This document shows positions 48,482 through 60,484 of a stretch of DNA of 64,000 bases, in pieces. Position numbers and translations under genes: made by a program. The notes beneath the pieces are model-generated. The model did not search any database, was not told the origin of the DNA, and worked only from the letters and a program-made list of their open reading frames with translations. Where the stretch lies: NCBI GenBank assembly GCA_963932465.1, contig OZ010793.1, forward strand, positions 369,839,595 to 369,903,594, in the 5' to 3' direction. The stretch's first letter is position 1. Each line of letters opens with the position of its first letter. The DNA comes from Maratus speciosus. Its lineage: Eukaryota > Arthropoda > Arachnida > Araneae > Salticidae.

Positions 48482-48529
48482 CATATGAACGGCAGCTGCC
48501 TGTCATATAACAGGCAACTTCAGTTGCCT
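48482..48529. promoter_or_regulatory. E-box cluster with two short palindromes
   Basis: catatg (48482) and cagctg (48493) are E boxes; tgcctgt/acaggca (48497-48516) and aggcaact/agttgcct (48512-48529) are overlapping perfect inverted repeats. Function is conjecture. Confidence 0.3.
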
Positions 48530-50047
48530 AAGTCTAATTTAAGAAAACAAAACACTCTGTGTAGTTTTATTTCCATTAAATATAAAAGCAAATTACAAAC
48601 TTTTTCGATATATCTTTTATAATTTGGCATGTTATTTTGCTTTTATTGAAAAATATCGTAATGGTAATCATTATGGCCGACAAGATAAGGTTAAGGAAAA
48701 TGAAAAAACTTGAGTCGCATCATTTTTTCTGGAGCTTAATGTTCTTATTTAGAGCCAGATAATGAAGTAATCGTTGAACTTTAAAACACCCGTAGCTTAA
48801 AAATAAGTAATTAAAGAAAGTAAAAATGCTGATACATCCTCGTTTTATAAATGGTTTCTCTCTGAATAAATAAAGCAAAGACGCTCAATCTTTTAACTTT
48901 CACGGGTTAATTTATCCTCGTTTAGACGATATACGGTGTAACAGAGGCCTGAATCATAACACACAGAAAAGCTACTCAGTTAAGGCTGAAAAAATTAACA
49001 AAAAATGTTAAAAATTTCATGCGATAAAAAGAGAGGATTAGAAAAATATTAATTTGTAATTAAGTTTTTGAGAAGGAAGTTTCGAATTTTTTTTTTCCCA
49101 AGTTGTGTTTTTTTTTGTTTTGTTTTTTACGCTGCTACTGAAATCGTAGCGCTGGCATAAAATAAATAATACCGGACACTTTTTTTCCTTTTTCGAATGA
49201 GGAACAAAAATAAATTAAAATTAGATAAATTATAACTTAAAAAATGAAGCGTCTTGGATTTTTTAAAAATTTCCTTTCACGTTCTGTTCTTTGTTATTTT
49301 TTTTTCTTTCGTGAAGCCCACATAGCTTTCTACTTTCCTCTAATATGCACTAAAAGAGACGATTAAAACTGGGGTACTTTGACGAAAAAAAACTATAAAA
49401 AACATTTCTTTTTTTCTAAAAAAAAAAAGTCTTAAATCCGTGACGTAAAGTTAAAATGATTGTGTTGTTGTTTTTTACGCTGGCATCCTTTTTTTTCTCT
49501 GTGTAATTAAAGAATTTAACATAAGATAATAATGTGCAAAAAAATTAAATTTTCGCCGTCATATTCGGCACTTTGAAAATTTGTCGGTTAAATTATTTTT
49601 CTCGTAATTTATGAGACAGAGCATTACATCTAATATATATTTCTCACAAAGCAGAAGGGGGAAATAAAAAGTAAATAAATATTTAAATTAAAAATGAGAC
49701 ATAATTCAAGTGTTAATCATGATTCCGGTACTTTTTTTAGTTATAATTCTTTTCACGTTAGTCTTGCGCAAAGTTCGCGTGAACCGTTAAAAGTTAAAAT
49801 AAATTACTTAGAAAGACTTTGATTTAATTATGGAAGTCCGAGTGTAATTTAAATATTTCCTTGATGTCAGTCTGTTTAGGAGTGTAATTGAAATCATTAA
49901 TGCATTTAAAAAAATCTTTCTTAGGTGATATTAATTGAAGAAACTAATTAAGAAATCTTATAAAATAATTAAATTGAAGTACAATTAAAAAGGGTCTAGA
50001 ATTTACTTTTAAAATTTTCTTTAAAATCTTACTTGCTACATCAATGA

Positions 50048-50066
50048 ACATTATTATTATTATTAC

Positions 50067-50110
<44 letters not shown>
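50048..50110. repeat. (ATT)n microsatellite
   Basis: About 20 ATT units with one accatt interruption; translated it gives a poly-isoleucine frame that is not a gene. Confidence 0.95.
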
Positions 50111-50568
50111 GCGACAAAATCCTATTTCTTTGACTGAACTTTTTTGTCGTCACCATATATTTATAGCTCATTTTTGGACGACTGAAAAACAAGGCTGTTA
50201 TTTTTAGAAATGTATAACGATGATGGCAACGACTTGCATTTTCGTTTTTACCTTTATTGCTCCAATACGACTTCTAAATATAGCATAATTTCAATTTTTA
50301 TATCACTTAATAGGGAAAAAAATTATTTTTTTAACGAAATTTGCTTGAAAAATGTAGTTTAATTTAGTGATTTTTATGACTTTTAAAAAATACTTCCAAG
50401 CATAATTTTTTAAAAATCTATCTCAACAGATAAGATTTGTGTCAAAGTTATCAAATTTGGCATTTGATGGCCGGCAGCAAATTGGGAAAAAAATGATAAA
50501 TAAACCAGAATAATCATAAGATCGGAATAGATATAAGGTACTGTAAATTAAATTAAATTCGTTAAAAG

Positions 50569-51185
50569 CAGTGCCTTATTTATATCAGGACATTCGGGGC
50601 AAGGGTCCAGGGCCCCTGATTTTCAGGGGCTCCCAAATGCTGCTGAAGATTTTACAATTATTGTCCAAAATCTGATGTAGTTTTAACATGTGATGGAACT
50701 TTACATTTCATTCTACATTCTATTGCGTTCGTATTATATTTTTATAAAATCGTATATTTTGTCTGAAACATCCACAGTTAAGTTCTTTATTATAGTGAAT
50801 ATTTTCTTGTATCTTTATCACTTTAAAAATATATTGCATTTTTAATTTTTATTTAATGCTGTTCCTGTTCTCGTCAGATTATTTGGGGGTTGGTGAGCGT
50901 AGCTCGTAGGCGGCAGAGCCTCCTAATATTTTATATAATTGTAGCTTGATATAGCGGAAAATTTATTATTAGTTGTAGCATACTTATCATTCCAGATTTA
51001 TGGATTTGTATAGGAAAAGATAATCAGCACCACAAAATTTATTATAAAACGCCTACTCATTTAAGTTTCATAATTATGAAATAATTATTTTAAAGTAAAA
51101 TAATGATTATCAAATTAAATTCTTTAATGGGTATTTTAAAGTAATTATTAAAGTCAATAGTGGATATCTTAGTAAGTACCGTGTT

Positions 51186-51219
<34 letters not shown>

Positions 51220-51378
51220 CCATAATATAATTACAAATCATCATCTATTCCAATTACAATAATTAATTCAATAATTTAATATAGATATATTTACTTAAGC
51301 TCTTGTAAACATCGGTGCTGCAAGGGCGCCCCTTAAGCATCTATGCCCGGGGCCCCCAAATTTGTAATTCGGTCCGTG
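50569..51378. mobile_element. hAT element, 810 bp, non-autonomous
   Basis: Perfect 8-bp target duplication gttaaaag (50561-50568 and 51379-51386). Imperfect inverted termini cagtgccttatttat and cacggaccgaattac. Both subterminal regions are rich in ggggcc/ggcccc. It contains a (TA)n run at 51189-51218. Confidence 0.8.
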
Positions 51379-51386
51379 GTTAAAAG

Positions 51387-52682
51387 ACACGTTGCATCAG
51401 AATACCCTCCAAATTGAGCATTGATTACAATCTTTACACATTCTCCTTTCTAGTTATTATTAGTATTATTATTACTATTGTTATTATTATTAAAAATAGT
51501 CTGAAATCAAGAAAAAATACCAGGCACATTATTTGTATTTAATTTGCATCGTGCAAAAAAGATTAACATTTGAAACGAAATATAAGTCAAGTGTTAATCA
51601 TGAATCTGTGTAGTTTTTAGTTGCAACTCTTTTCACATAATGTTTTTACATATTTCACGTGAATTGTTAAATATTGAAATAAATCACCTAGAAATACGTT
51701 GATTTAATTTTTCAATGATAGAAGGCCAAGTGTAATTTAAATGTTTCGTTTTTGTCACTTTGGTTGGATGTATTTGTAATTGAAATTACAAATGCATTTA
51801 AAAGTATTCTTCTTAGCTGATATTAGTGTTTAAAATGGTTGTAGAAATATGATAGAATAATTTTATTTGGTTCGACTATAAACATTTTGAATGTGGTCTT
51901 TAAGGTTTCATTTTTTTAATGGTATTTGTCATATCAACGACACAACTTATTATTATTAATAATAATTATTATTATTGGTTTTGTTATTATTATTTATTTT
52001 ATATTGAAAAAAAAAACATTTAGTTTCTATTGAACTATGAACGTTATTTTACTGTGAAAAATATTTCTAATTACACTATGGGAAAAAAAATTAAATGTTA
52101 ATAAAATTTTTAATTATAAGCGAAACATAATTCAAGCATTAATCATGAATCTGATTATCCTGACTGTTTTCACGTACGACTTGTCTGTATGGCGTGTGAT
52201 TAAAGATAAACTGTTTAACTTAACTCTGTTTAAAATAAAAATAAATTACATAGAAACTTTGATTTAATGTTGCAATTATGTAAGGCCAAGTGTAATTTAG
52301 ATATTTTATTGGGGGTTAGATAAATAAAATAGGCCGGTTACGTTTCAGTTACTTTCAAGATGAGTATTTATAACGATGTCGATTTTTCTTTTAGATTCGT
52401 GCTGCTAGTTAATAAATTACGATTGCCACAAATTGCATATAATTTTGAAAAATTAGCAATTGAGTAAATTTAATGATTCAGTCCATTTGTTAGTGCTGTT
52501 TGAAACAATACATAAATGAACACCTATATTTATTTTTTATCCTTTTTTTAATTATTTAATGACATAAGATTTTCTATTATGTGAAAATAATGTCTACACA
52601 CGTACCAAAACTGAATACTGCTACGTTTCCGAAAGATAAACTGTTAATAATAAATCCGATCAGTTTTATTTCATGAACCTAC
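51387..52682. other. AT-rich sequence, dac intron side 3' of the exon
   Basis: No gene. Two segments near 49600-49930 and 51590-51830 share catgattc.g, tcacgtgaa.cgttaaa, gaaata..ttgatttaatt and aagtgtaatttaaat blocks; a third weaker copy is at 52130-52310. This is an old tandem duplication of about 1.9 kb spanning the hAT element. Confidence 0.5.
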
Positions 52683-52823
52683 CGTTGAGTAGTCTGATAG
52701 TATCTGCGGATGTGGATCTGAGAGCTTCTTCGTACTGCGCCCTCTTCTTTACCTCTTGCTCTAACTGCTCTTGGAAGCGCCTCCGGCTTCTTTTTTCTTT
52801 CTTCAGACGTTTCTGATACAATA
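52683..52823 (-). CDS. dac: Dachshund homologue, internal exon (C-terminal coiled coil)
   Basis: Dachshund is a nuclear transcription cofactor of the Ski/Sno/Dac family, part of the retinal determination network and of limb and nervous-system patterning. This 141-bp exon encodes 46 full codons, beginning LYQKRLKKEKRSRRRFQEQL and ending TSADTIRLLN; the first part matches the QKRLKKEK...RKLQE pattern of the conserved C-terminal Dachbox/coiled coil of DACH proteins, and LLN matches its RVLN. The acceptor is ttttttacttcag and the donor cg|gtaggt on the minus strand. Both introns are phase 1, so the exon can be skipped without a frame change. The longest open frame here (52679-52966) is in another frame and is not the protein. 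The N-terminal Dachbox exons and the last exon are not visible. Ski/Sno would be the alternative but fits less well. Confidence 0.85.
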
Positions 52824-53796
52824 CTGAAGTAAAAAATAAATAAATAATTAATTAATATTGGTGAAAAATAAAAGTATTTCGCGGAGTTTGTACACATGCG
52901 CATAAGCATTAAAATGCGTTTCATTATGCAAAATACATCATAATTATTGACATAAAAAATGATCAAGTCAGAAATTGTACGTCAAACGTAGCAAATGAGG
53001 TGCGTTCGTACTGTAACTAGTTTTATAAATATTCAGATCTTTGTGCAATAGCTTTTGCACGCTTAATGCATGAATATAAAATTCATTAACAATTACATAA
53101 TATTCAATTCAGTTGTACGCAAATAATAGGACTCCGTCTTAAAGAGGACGTCATCACCATGGCAACCTAGAATCATTACTTATCATGGATAACATTGAAT
53201 TAATTACGTATGATAGGATTTAATAGAATGAAGAATACTTTTATTAATATTTTTTAAAAATTTGACTTGATTTTCATAAAATTTGAAATGTCTCGACAAA
53301 ATTTTTCAACGATTATATATATTAAATTTCGAACTATTCGGTTGGGCAGTTTTTGCGCTGTTATATGTGGACAGATGGACAGACAGACAGACGGCCGGAC
53401 CAGACGACGACTACAAGTATATAAGAATTTATATAATTATGAACGCACCTAAAAAAATGCATATAAGAACGTAATTTATTATTATATTTTCGTCATGAAA
53501 TGCCATAACTTTCTTTTGCAGCATTTTGTATTTGTATAAGGAGAGGCCTACAATCTTATAGAATCATTCTGCTTAGATGATACAGAATTACACAGATAAA
53601 AATTTATCTACAAGCTTCTCATTTTAATAAATAGACAAAACTAGACTGTGTGAACTATCCTAAGCCTTGAATCAGAAATTAAATTTTAAATTCAGCATTT
53701 CATATGAAATAAATTCCACTACACTCAACCTAAGAACACTGCTTCGTTATATACAATGGACATCCTATAACCTTTTACAGGATAATTCTCCATTAA
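52824..53796. other. dac intron, 5' of the exon
   Basis: AT-rich. It includes an RFX-like site (53149-53167) and, at about 53330-53410, a ggttgggcagttttt...ggacagacagacagacgg segment that looks like the end of a dispersed element. Frames 53267-53474 come from that segment. Confidence 0.55.
53149..53167 (-). promoter_or_regulatory. RFX (X-box) like site
   Basis: The minus strand reads ggttgccatggtgatgacg: a perfect GTTGCCATGG half-site followed by a weak second half (gtgatgac). It lies 326 bp upstream of the dac exon, in a short GC-richer patch. Confidence 0.35.
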
Positions 53797-53909
53797 CTTG
53801 GTATGCAGATTAAGCATTTAGCCAACATACGATAAAACTTTAAATCGCTTAATACGGCAATATCGTATGCTGTCCGATTACGAGTTGAGCGCTTAACCTG
53901 TATTCCAGG
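53797..53909. mobile_element. Short piggyBac-type MITE, 113 bp
   Basis: TTAA at 53793-53796 and 53910-53913; inverted termini cttggtatgcagattaagc and cctggaatacaggttaagc (4 differences in 19). Inner arms catacgata/tatcgtatg extend the hairpin. Confidence 0.65.
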
Positions 53910-53913
53910 TTAA

Positions 53914-54937
53914 TGTAGAAATACCTTGTAAATCATCACTGATCTTTACACAAAATCTTTAAGATTTATTTCCCTCCTGTTTTGTGCAAAATCTGTTATC
54001 GTTCCCATGTTATTAGCATTATTTAATTGATAAGTTGAGCAAAAACTCGACTCTGAATCAATAGATGTATTCCAAACTTTAAAAAAAAAAAAAAAAAAAA
54101 ATCTACTTTTTCTAAAATAATTTGAAAATCTCGTAAAAAATTCAATAATTTCGTATATTTAATAAACTATCGATAATTTTTTAATTACTTCTAGTGACCG
54201 ACTTAAGTGGTTGAAAACACTTAAGCAATGCAAGACATGTTGATCTTGTTTATGGGGTTGTCGTGAGTGGTTATTCGCGTTATCAAATTTGGCTAAAACA
54301 AAAATAATAATAATAAATAATAAATAAAAATACACGTGTTTTCGTATTATAAACTACTCTCTGATTAGTTTTTCCGTCGTCCGACCTTGTACAAATAGAA
54401 CAAATTTACTTTCTTACTCTCTATGACTTACCTTATTAAGGAGGTATTGAAACAATAGTGATAAATTCGATAAAACAATATAGAGACAGGTTTAAAAAAT
54501 AATAATACGATTCTACTTACTTCTATATTCCACCTAGATTTCAGAGCAATACTCAAATTTATACCAATTCGTTTTAAATTATTTTTACACCATCGCCAAC
54601 GGTATATTCCTATCATAAGAGAAAATATTTATCAGAGCAAAGAACGTATGCTAAAAATAGTTGGAGTTCTATTAATTTTCTTTTCTTTGGCTAAAACTTT
54701 TGCTTGATCATTTGGATAATAAATTTAGACATAAAGATTTGAAATTATAAAGTTTTAATCTTAATCAAACATGCATTAAATGCATGTATATACTTTAAAA
54801 TGTTAGGATTGCAATCTATTTATTAACAAAATATATCGTACACGAAAGTTATTATCAGTCTAATTTTAGTATGCAGATTTTGATTCATTTATTTATCTTC
54901 AGATTATACAATATTAAAAAAGTAAAATTATTAAACT

Positions 54938-54981
<44 letters not shown>

Positions 54982-55487
54982 TGTATTTCTAGAATATCTA
55001 CCAATTTTTGATTTGAAGTAAATCTCAGAAATAATTCTGTTATAAAAACGAAAAGAAAAAAAAACCCAGGAATATCGATCTAAAAATGTTGAGTGTAACT
55101 AAATATCTCTGTGTTATATGTAATACAAATCCTTTTGAAGCTATCACACTATTTCAATATTGTCCCATTTTCTCATTCTTAAGGCTACAAAGGCAATGAA
55201 AACCTATTTCCTAGCCAATACAAAGAAGTGAAAAGTATTTTCATATTGAAAAAGTGGTGAATTCATGGATTTCAATAACTATTATTTTTAACTTTACTGC
55301 AAGAGAAGAAATTCTATTTAGATACTTAATACTTGCTCATAAATCATGAATGGCACCATTCAAAACATTGCCTTTCGAAATATCAAAGCACTAGACAGGA
55401 AACAATGGAAACCTACCTTCACGAGTGGATTGAAAAAGCTTGATAATGATGATGATGAATATATATATATATATATATGTACATATA
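53914..55487. other. dac intron, no further exon seen
   Basis: AT-rich with A runs at 54080-54100 and 54945-54976. At 54202-54225, cttaagtg and its inverse cacttaag are separated by 8 bp, a pair of NK-2-type (TTAAGTG) words. A (TA)n run precedes the element at 55490. Confidence 0.5.
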
Positions 55488-55489
55488 TA

Positions 55490-56083
55490 CAGGGTGTTTC
55501 CAAATTCTACCGACAATTCAGAGGGGTGATAGAAGCATAGAGTTGATAGGCATCGAGAGGATGAAATTTGCCATAGAACATGGAATTGCAAACCACTTAT
55601 TTAGTCACAAATACAGGGTGATTCATCTTAACTGAACTCGGGCTGATGGTAATAATTTCGAGAAAAGTAAAAACATTGCAACTAAATGTACCTTGTTTTG
55701 TGTGAAATGTGATAGCATCACGAAAAGATCCGGAAAAACATATTGCTCAAGCAATCGATGATACCGTTATGAACTGATAATCACAGTCCAAAATGTGGGG
55801 TGTCAAATGCATACTACTGGCGCGTATAATGCAAACTTCTACCACTTTTGCTTGGTGTTTTCACATTTACAACATAGATGAGAATGTCTGTTAAATGTTT
55901 TATTATAATATGCTTGACTTTTCGGAAAGTTATTACCGTCAACCAAAATTGAGTTAAGATGAAATACGCTGTATTTTTGATTAAATACGTGATTTGCGAC
56001 CCTAGGTTCTATGGTAATTTTTCATCTTCTTAATGCCTACTATCACACCTCTGAATTTGCCGATCGAATTTCGAAACACCCTG
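55490..56083. mobile_element. Tc1/mariner-type foldback MITE, 594 bp
   Basis: Ends cagggtgtttc and inverse gaaacaccctg with TA on both sides (55488-55489, 56084-56085). The arms stay inverted for at least 125 bp (caaattctaccgacaattcagag.. and ctctgaatttgccgatcgaattt). A second cagggtgattcatcttaact / agttaagatgaaatacgctg pair is nested inside at 55614 and 55955. Confidence 0.85.
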
Positions 56084-56347
56084 TATATATATATACACAT
56101 TTATTTATTTATTTATGATTATTTTTCTATCCATAATGTGAATATATTTATTATTATGAATATTATTATTTTAGTACTGCATTAGTATTTTTTTTTCTGA
56201 TTTATTCATTCTTAATTTCTATTGTTTGATATGTGTTTTTGGAGTACAAATTTCTGCTTCAACATACTGTATTTCAAACCGAACTTCCCTATATTGTAGA
56301 ACATTGAACTTTATAACCAGTTTCACAATATAAGGTTGCATTATATA

Positions 56348-57316
56348 CCAGGTGTCACAAAAAGGATGAAACGCACTTTAATTTTCTACCTGTTGGAGAT
56401 GAATGAGCAATTTAAAAAGGAAAAGTTTCAAAACAAGGTAGCAAACTAATGTATGTTAACGAAATAGTCCTACAGTATTTTTTAAAAAGTTACTCTTTGT
56501 AAATTTCTGTACGACCCCCTTAGACAAAATTGGTCAGTTAGAGTTTTTGTCCTTTTGCCCAACAATGACATTACAAAAACCGTACATCTATATCTTTAAA
56601 ATAAACTGAATTATACTAAAGAAAAATAGTTGTCCCCATTTTCGTACTATTTAAAATGCGATTTCTTTCTGTAAAAATAGGGAGCATTCACAAATTGAAG
56701 ATGGTATTTTTTTAGATCAAAAATATGTCAACAAGTATGAAAAAAATTGCAACACAAATACATAAAAATAAATGAAGAGATATGTATAGAGGAAAACGTA
56801 GTTTTAAATTCATGACACATAATTCTAAAATTGGAATTCACAGACCATTCTCAAAATGCTTTTTCTCATCTACAGTACATAACTGAAATTCTACTAATAA
56901 AACTTCTATAAATATTTTGGAGTTCTACATCACTGATATTGTTACAACTATCGAATATATTTGAATTAAGGTCAACTACATATTTATCATCATGCGTGAT
57001 TTCTTTTTTTCACATTAGCTTACAAATTTACATTTCCAATTGGTTGTATAGATCCTATTTACAGTGATAAATTTTAAATTAAACATAACTCATTCTATTT
57101 CAAAGATTCAGAGATACAATTTTTTTAATGCTCTTGATGCAACAAAGGAAGCATTTTCTAATTGGCTAATTTTGTCTAAAGGTGTTGTATAAAAATGTAA
57201 AAAATGCAACTTTTTTTCAAATTAATGGCTAGCTGATTTCAATTCCTACTTTTTTTTTAACACTTTTGCAATTTGCATTTGTTACTAAGCGTGCTTCAAT
57301 CTTTTGGAGTACCCTG
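56348..57316. mobile_element. Tc1/mariner-type element, 969 bp, non-coding
   Basis: Imperfect inverted ends ccaggtgtcacaaaaaggat and cagggtactccaaaagattg, followed by gaaacgcact/gaagcacgct; TA flanks at 56346-56347 and 57317-57318. No transposase motif found in the interior. Confidence 0.7.
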
Positions 57317-57397
57317 TATTTATATTTGTATTTATAGTATATGCATGGGTCTTTATGAAATATAAATGAAATTCATAATAAGAACGAAATGATTCAG

Positions 57398-57945
57398 AGA
57401 AGATTGTTACGAAACTTCGGTGCGTGTTTCGCTGCATAGACATAGCTGCTGCTGGAAAAGTAGTTTTAGAGGTTTCCAGCTCAGTAATATAACGTCTTAT
57501 AAACGACCGCAATTGTGATCTTGGCAACAAGCATTAACTTGGCGTCTTTGGTAATTACTGTGTAGTGACAAATCCTTATTTAGAAAATTCCGGAGGTCAA
57601 GTTCTTAGGACAATTAAAAATTCGAGACGGAGCATATTAAAGATAATCCTGGGATGATAAAGGAATTTTCCGCAGATTGTTACGAAACTTCGTTACGTGT
57701 TTCGCTGCATAGACATAGCTACTGCTGGAAAAGTAGTTTTAGAGGTTTGCAGCTCAGTAATGTAACGTCTGATAAACGACCGGAATTATAATCTTGGCGA
57801 CAAACATTAACTTGGTGTCTTCGGTACACAAATTTAGTGGAAAATCCTTATTTAGAAAATTCCGGAGGTCAATTTCTTAGGACAATTAAAAATTCGAAAC
57901 ACGGAGCATATTCAAGATAATCCTGAGATGATAGTATTGTAATTT
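57398..57945. repeat. Tandem duplication, about 273-bp period
   Basis: Copies at about 57398-57655 and 57672-57930 share agattgttacgaaacttcg, gtttcgctgcatagacatag, gctggaaaagtagttttagag and ttagaaaattccggaggtca. On the minus strand both copies read FIRRYITEL..SKTTFPA.AMSMQRNT, with one stop in the second, so it may be a fragment of an unknown coding repeat. Confidence 0.85.
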
Positions 57946-58508
57946 TTCGCATAACTTTTTTGCTGTTCTTTATATATATATGTGAAAAGAATTCGAACTA
58001 TCAATAAAGTGAGTGTTCAAGTTATTGGTTGGGTGATTGAAAAAACGCGCTGGTAGTCTCTGTGATCTTATATATTATTTCTGATGTCAACATATCTTTT
58101 TCTATGAATATGTAAAACGCAGAACGATGGATGAGGTATTATACGAAATGTTTTTAAATAGGCTTTTAACACAGCATTTCGTTAAAACACATTGTCTGTT
58201 TTAAAATTGCAGTAAAAAATTTACTTAAAAACGTATTCGCAAATAATTTCAAAGAACGCACTGAAAACCGGTCCACTGGTATTTAATTATTGTAGTAAGC
58301 TATTTTCTAATTTGTCGGTTCTAGTGTCAATTGCTTGTCTAATTGTAATATTTTGATTTTGGAACGTTCGTATAGTAAAAGCAAATTCATTTCAAGAGAA
58401 ACTGCATTAGTAATTTACAAATCGCCTTCCATCTTAATACAAAACGAAGATAGCAATATGTTACGTGCGATTTTTCTTGTAGTTCCAAGTCCTAACAACT
58501 ACTCTTTA
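57946..58508. other. Stretch without gene
   Basis: AT-rich; nothing recognisable. The 81-codon plus frame from 58335 runs into the hAT MITE at 58517. Confidence 0.5.
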
Positions 58509-58516
58509 GTAAGAGG

Positions 58517-58754
58517 CAGGATCGTCCCCAAAGGAGGGGGCCGGAAAAATAGTCGAAATCCTCGAAATAGTAGAAAGTGAAATGAAAAAAATGCTCATTT
58601 TTTGCAATCCCCACGAAATTTTATAATGCCCTCCCCCCCCTCTCCACACACACACACACGGAGGACCAGAAATCCTACCCTGGGAAATCTGTCTGAATCC
58701 ACACACACTAATAGTCATCCACCCACCCCAAATTAAAAACTGGACACACCACTG
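58517..58754. mobile_element. hAT MITE, 238 bp
   Basis: Flanks gtaagagg (58509-58516) and ataagagg (58755-58762), 7 of 8 identical. Right end ctggacacaccactg is a typical hAT CAGTGGTGTGTCC terminus; the left end caggatcgtcccc is degenerate. Contains C-rich and (CA)n tracts. Confidence 0.7.
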
Positions 58755-58762
58755 ATAAGAGG

Positions 58763-59562
58763 TTTGGTAATTACAAAAGAATTTTTAATTTAGATAAAGT
58801 ACAGTTATTTTCAACAAAAAATTTAATAATTTTAGATGAATTTTGTTTTCTGGTCATTAAATTTAAGTATACAGAATCGTTCATTTAATTAACTACGCAA
58901 GTTATCACTGAAATATTAGCAAATAATAATAATAATAATGCTAAAATTTCGCATTTTTTATTTGCACTGATTTCAAATTGCATCTGTCATTCGAAGAAAA
59001 ACCAAATAGATTAAACAGAATGTAAATGAAGTTACGGTAATGCAAAAATTTTTAGTCTACTTTTTCTCTATCACTCTCACTCTCACTCCCACCCTTATGA
59101 AAAAGAAAAGAGAAAAATATATATATTAACAATAAATACACGAAAAAGGCCCAAATTTAGAAAATAGAAATGGTACAATTTCTCAAAATATTATGAACGG
59201 AATAAATAAAAGAAAAAAAATGAATTCCGAAATCTGGAATTTCCTCCACCCTATGCAATATTTCCCCGAATATATACTCAATTCCGACAAATTTTTATGA
59301 CTCTATCCAAAGTTAAAAACGAAATATACAGCTCTGCCTCACCATATATTTAGCAGTCGCAGCATTGCCATACTTCTGGAAATATAGTTTTCGATTTAAA
59401 AACGAAATGCCACTGCGTTTTTATTATTGACTTCAGTGCCAGCTATAAAAGGCACCCGACAGCTGTATAAAACTGCAACGCATTCGAGAATAAAAAACAA
59501 TAAAAGGCTGCAAGAATACATTTTTGTAGGTAAGTAAATAAAATGAAATAACTTTTTCGGGG
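58763..59562. other. Stretch without gene
   Basis: AT-rich with an (AAT)n run at 58922-58938. A 108-codon minus frame (59396-59722) spans into the tandem duplication that follows and has no recognisable domain. Confidence 0.5.
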
Positions 59563-60068
59563 AACTTGTAACACTGAACGGTAGGGTTGACAGGGAAATA
59601 AAGCGACAAAAAGGCTTCATTGCGTCTATTGAAGGTCGGCAAGATTGTGTTATAAAATTACAAGCGAGTGCTTGTAGGTGGAGCACTAAGTCTATCGGAA
59701 AATTAACTTTGTAAAACCCCACTATTGGCTCGAAGTTTCATGTTTTATTGCGCTAATAAGGAGATGTTTTTATTTTGGAAATACATATCTAATATTGCCA
59801 ATTAATGGAAACTTGTAACACTGAACGGTAGGGTTGACAGGGAAATAAAGCGACAAAAAGGCTTCATTGCGTCTATTGAAGGTCGGCAAGATTATGTTAT
59901 GAAATTACAAGCGAGTGCTTGTAGGTGGAGCACTAAGTTTATCCGAAAATTAACTTTGTAAAACCCCACTATTGGCTCAATATTTGACTCGAAGTTTCAA
60001 TTTTATTGCGCTAATAAGGAGATGTTTTTATTTTGGAAATACATATCTAATATTGTCGATTAATGGAA
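59563..60068. repeat. Tandem duplication, 248-bp period
   Basis: Copies 59563-59810 and 59811-60068 are almost identical (aacttgtaacactgaacgg ... ttggaaatacatatctaatatt). The second has a short insertion tcaatatttgac. Confidence 0.92.
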
Positions 60069-60109
60069 ACTTCGTGCTGACGGAATATTCACTGGAAATG
60101 ACACAGGGA

Positions 60110-60320
60110 ATGTTACCTATAAGATCTATGTAAATCTTACCTATAAGACCTATGTGAATATGTGAGACCAATGTGAATATAGCCTATGAGGCCTATGTGA
60201 ATCTGTGAGACCAACGCGAATATAGCCTATGAGACCTATGTGAATGTGGTGAGACCAATGTGAATATTACCTATGATAAACCTATCTGAATCTATGTGAG
60301 GAATGTGAATAATACCTATA
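60110..60320. repeat. Minisatellite of gagacc(a/t)atgtgaat units
   Basis: About ten variants of acctatgtgaat / gagaccaatgtgaatat, forming a higher-order unit of about 55 bp (gagaccaatgtgaatatagcctatgag). Confidence 0.85.
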
Positions 60321-60484
60321 TGAACTATTTTAATGAAATTAACAAATTTTTAAGCATTTCACCTCTTTAATGGTTAATATCTGATAAACGAAAAACAGCG
60401 AATGTTTATTTATAACATCCAGCATCATGCGCTGCACCTCTGAGTAACCTATATACTCGTATAAACCATTTGAGCGGCCCCCTG

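Larger units (their letters stand above)
45932..50560. other. Long AT-rich stretch, no gene
   Basis: No transposon boundary or protein seen. A block at 46310-46770 is more complex than its surroundings (tttatcgccactaatttta, cacaaccaaaccgtag, ccaccagcaattaaacac) and could be regulatory. An E-box and hairpin cluster lies at 48482-48529. An (ATT)n microsatellite is at 50048-50110. Frames of 60-82 codons (46114-46302, 47623-47811, 48425-48622, 49944-50192) are AT-driven or microsatellite-driven. Confidence 0.5.

Noticed and set aside
52679..52966. 95-codon minus-strand frame over the dac exon
   Set aside because: It uses a different frame from the conserved coiled coil and runs through the splice acceptor into the intron.
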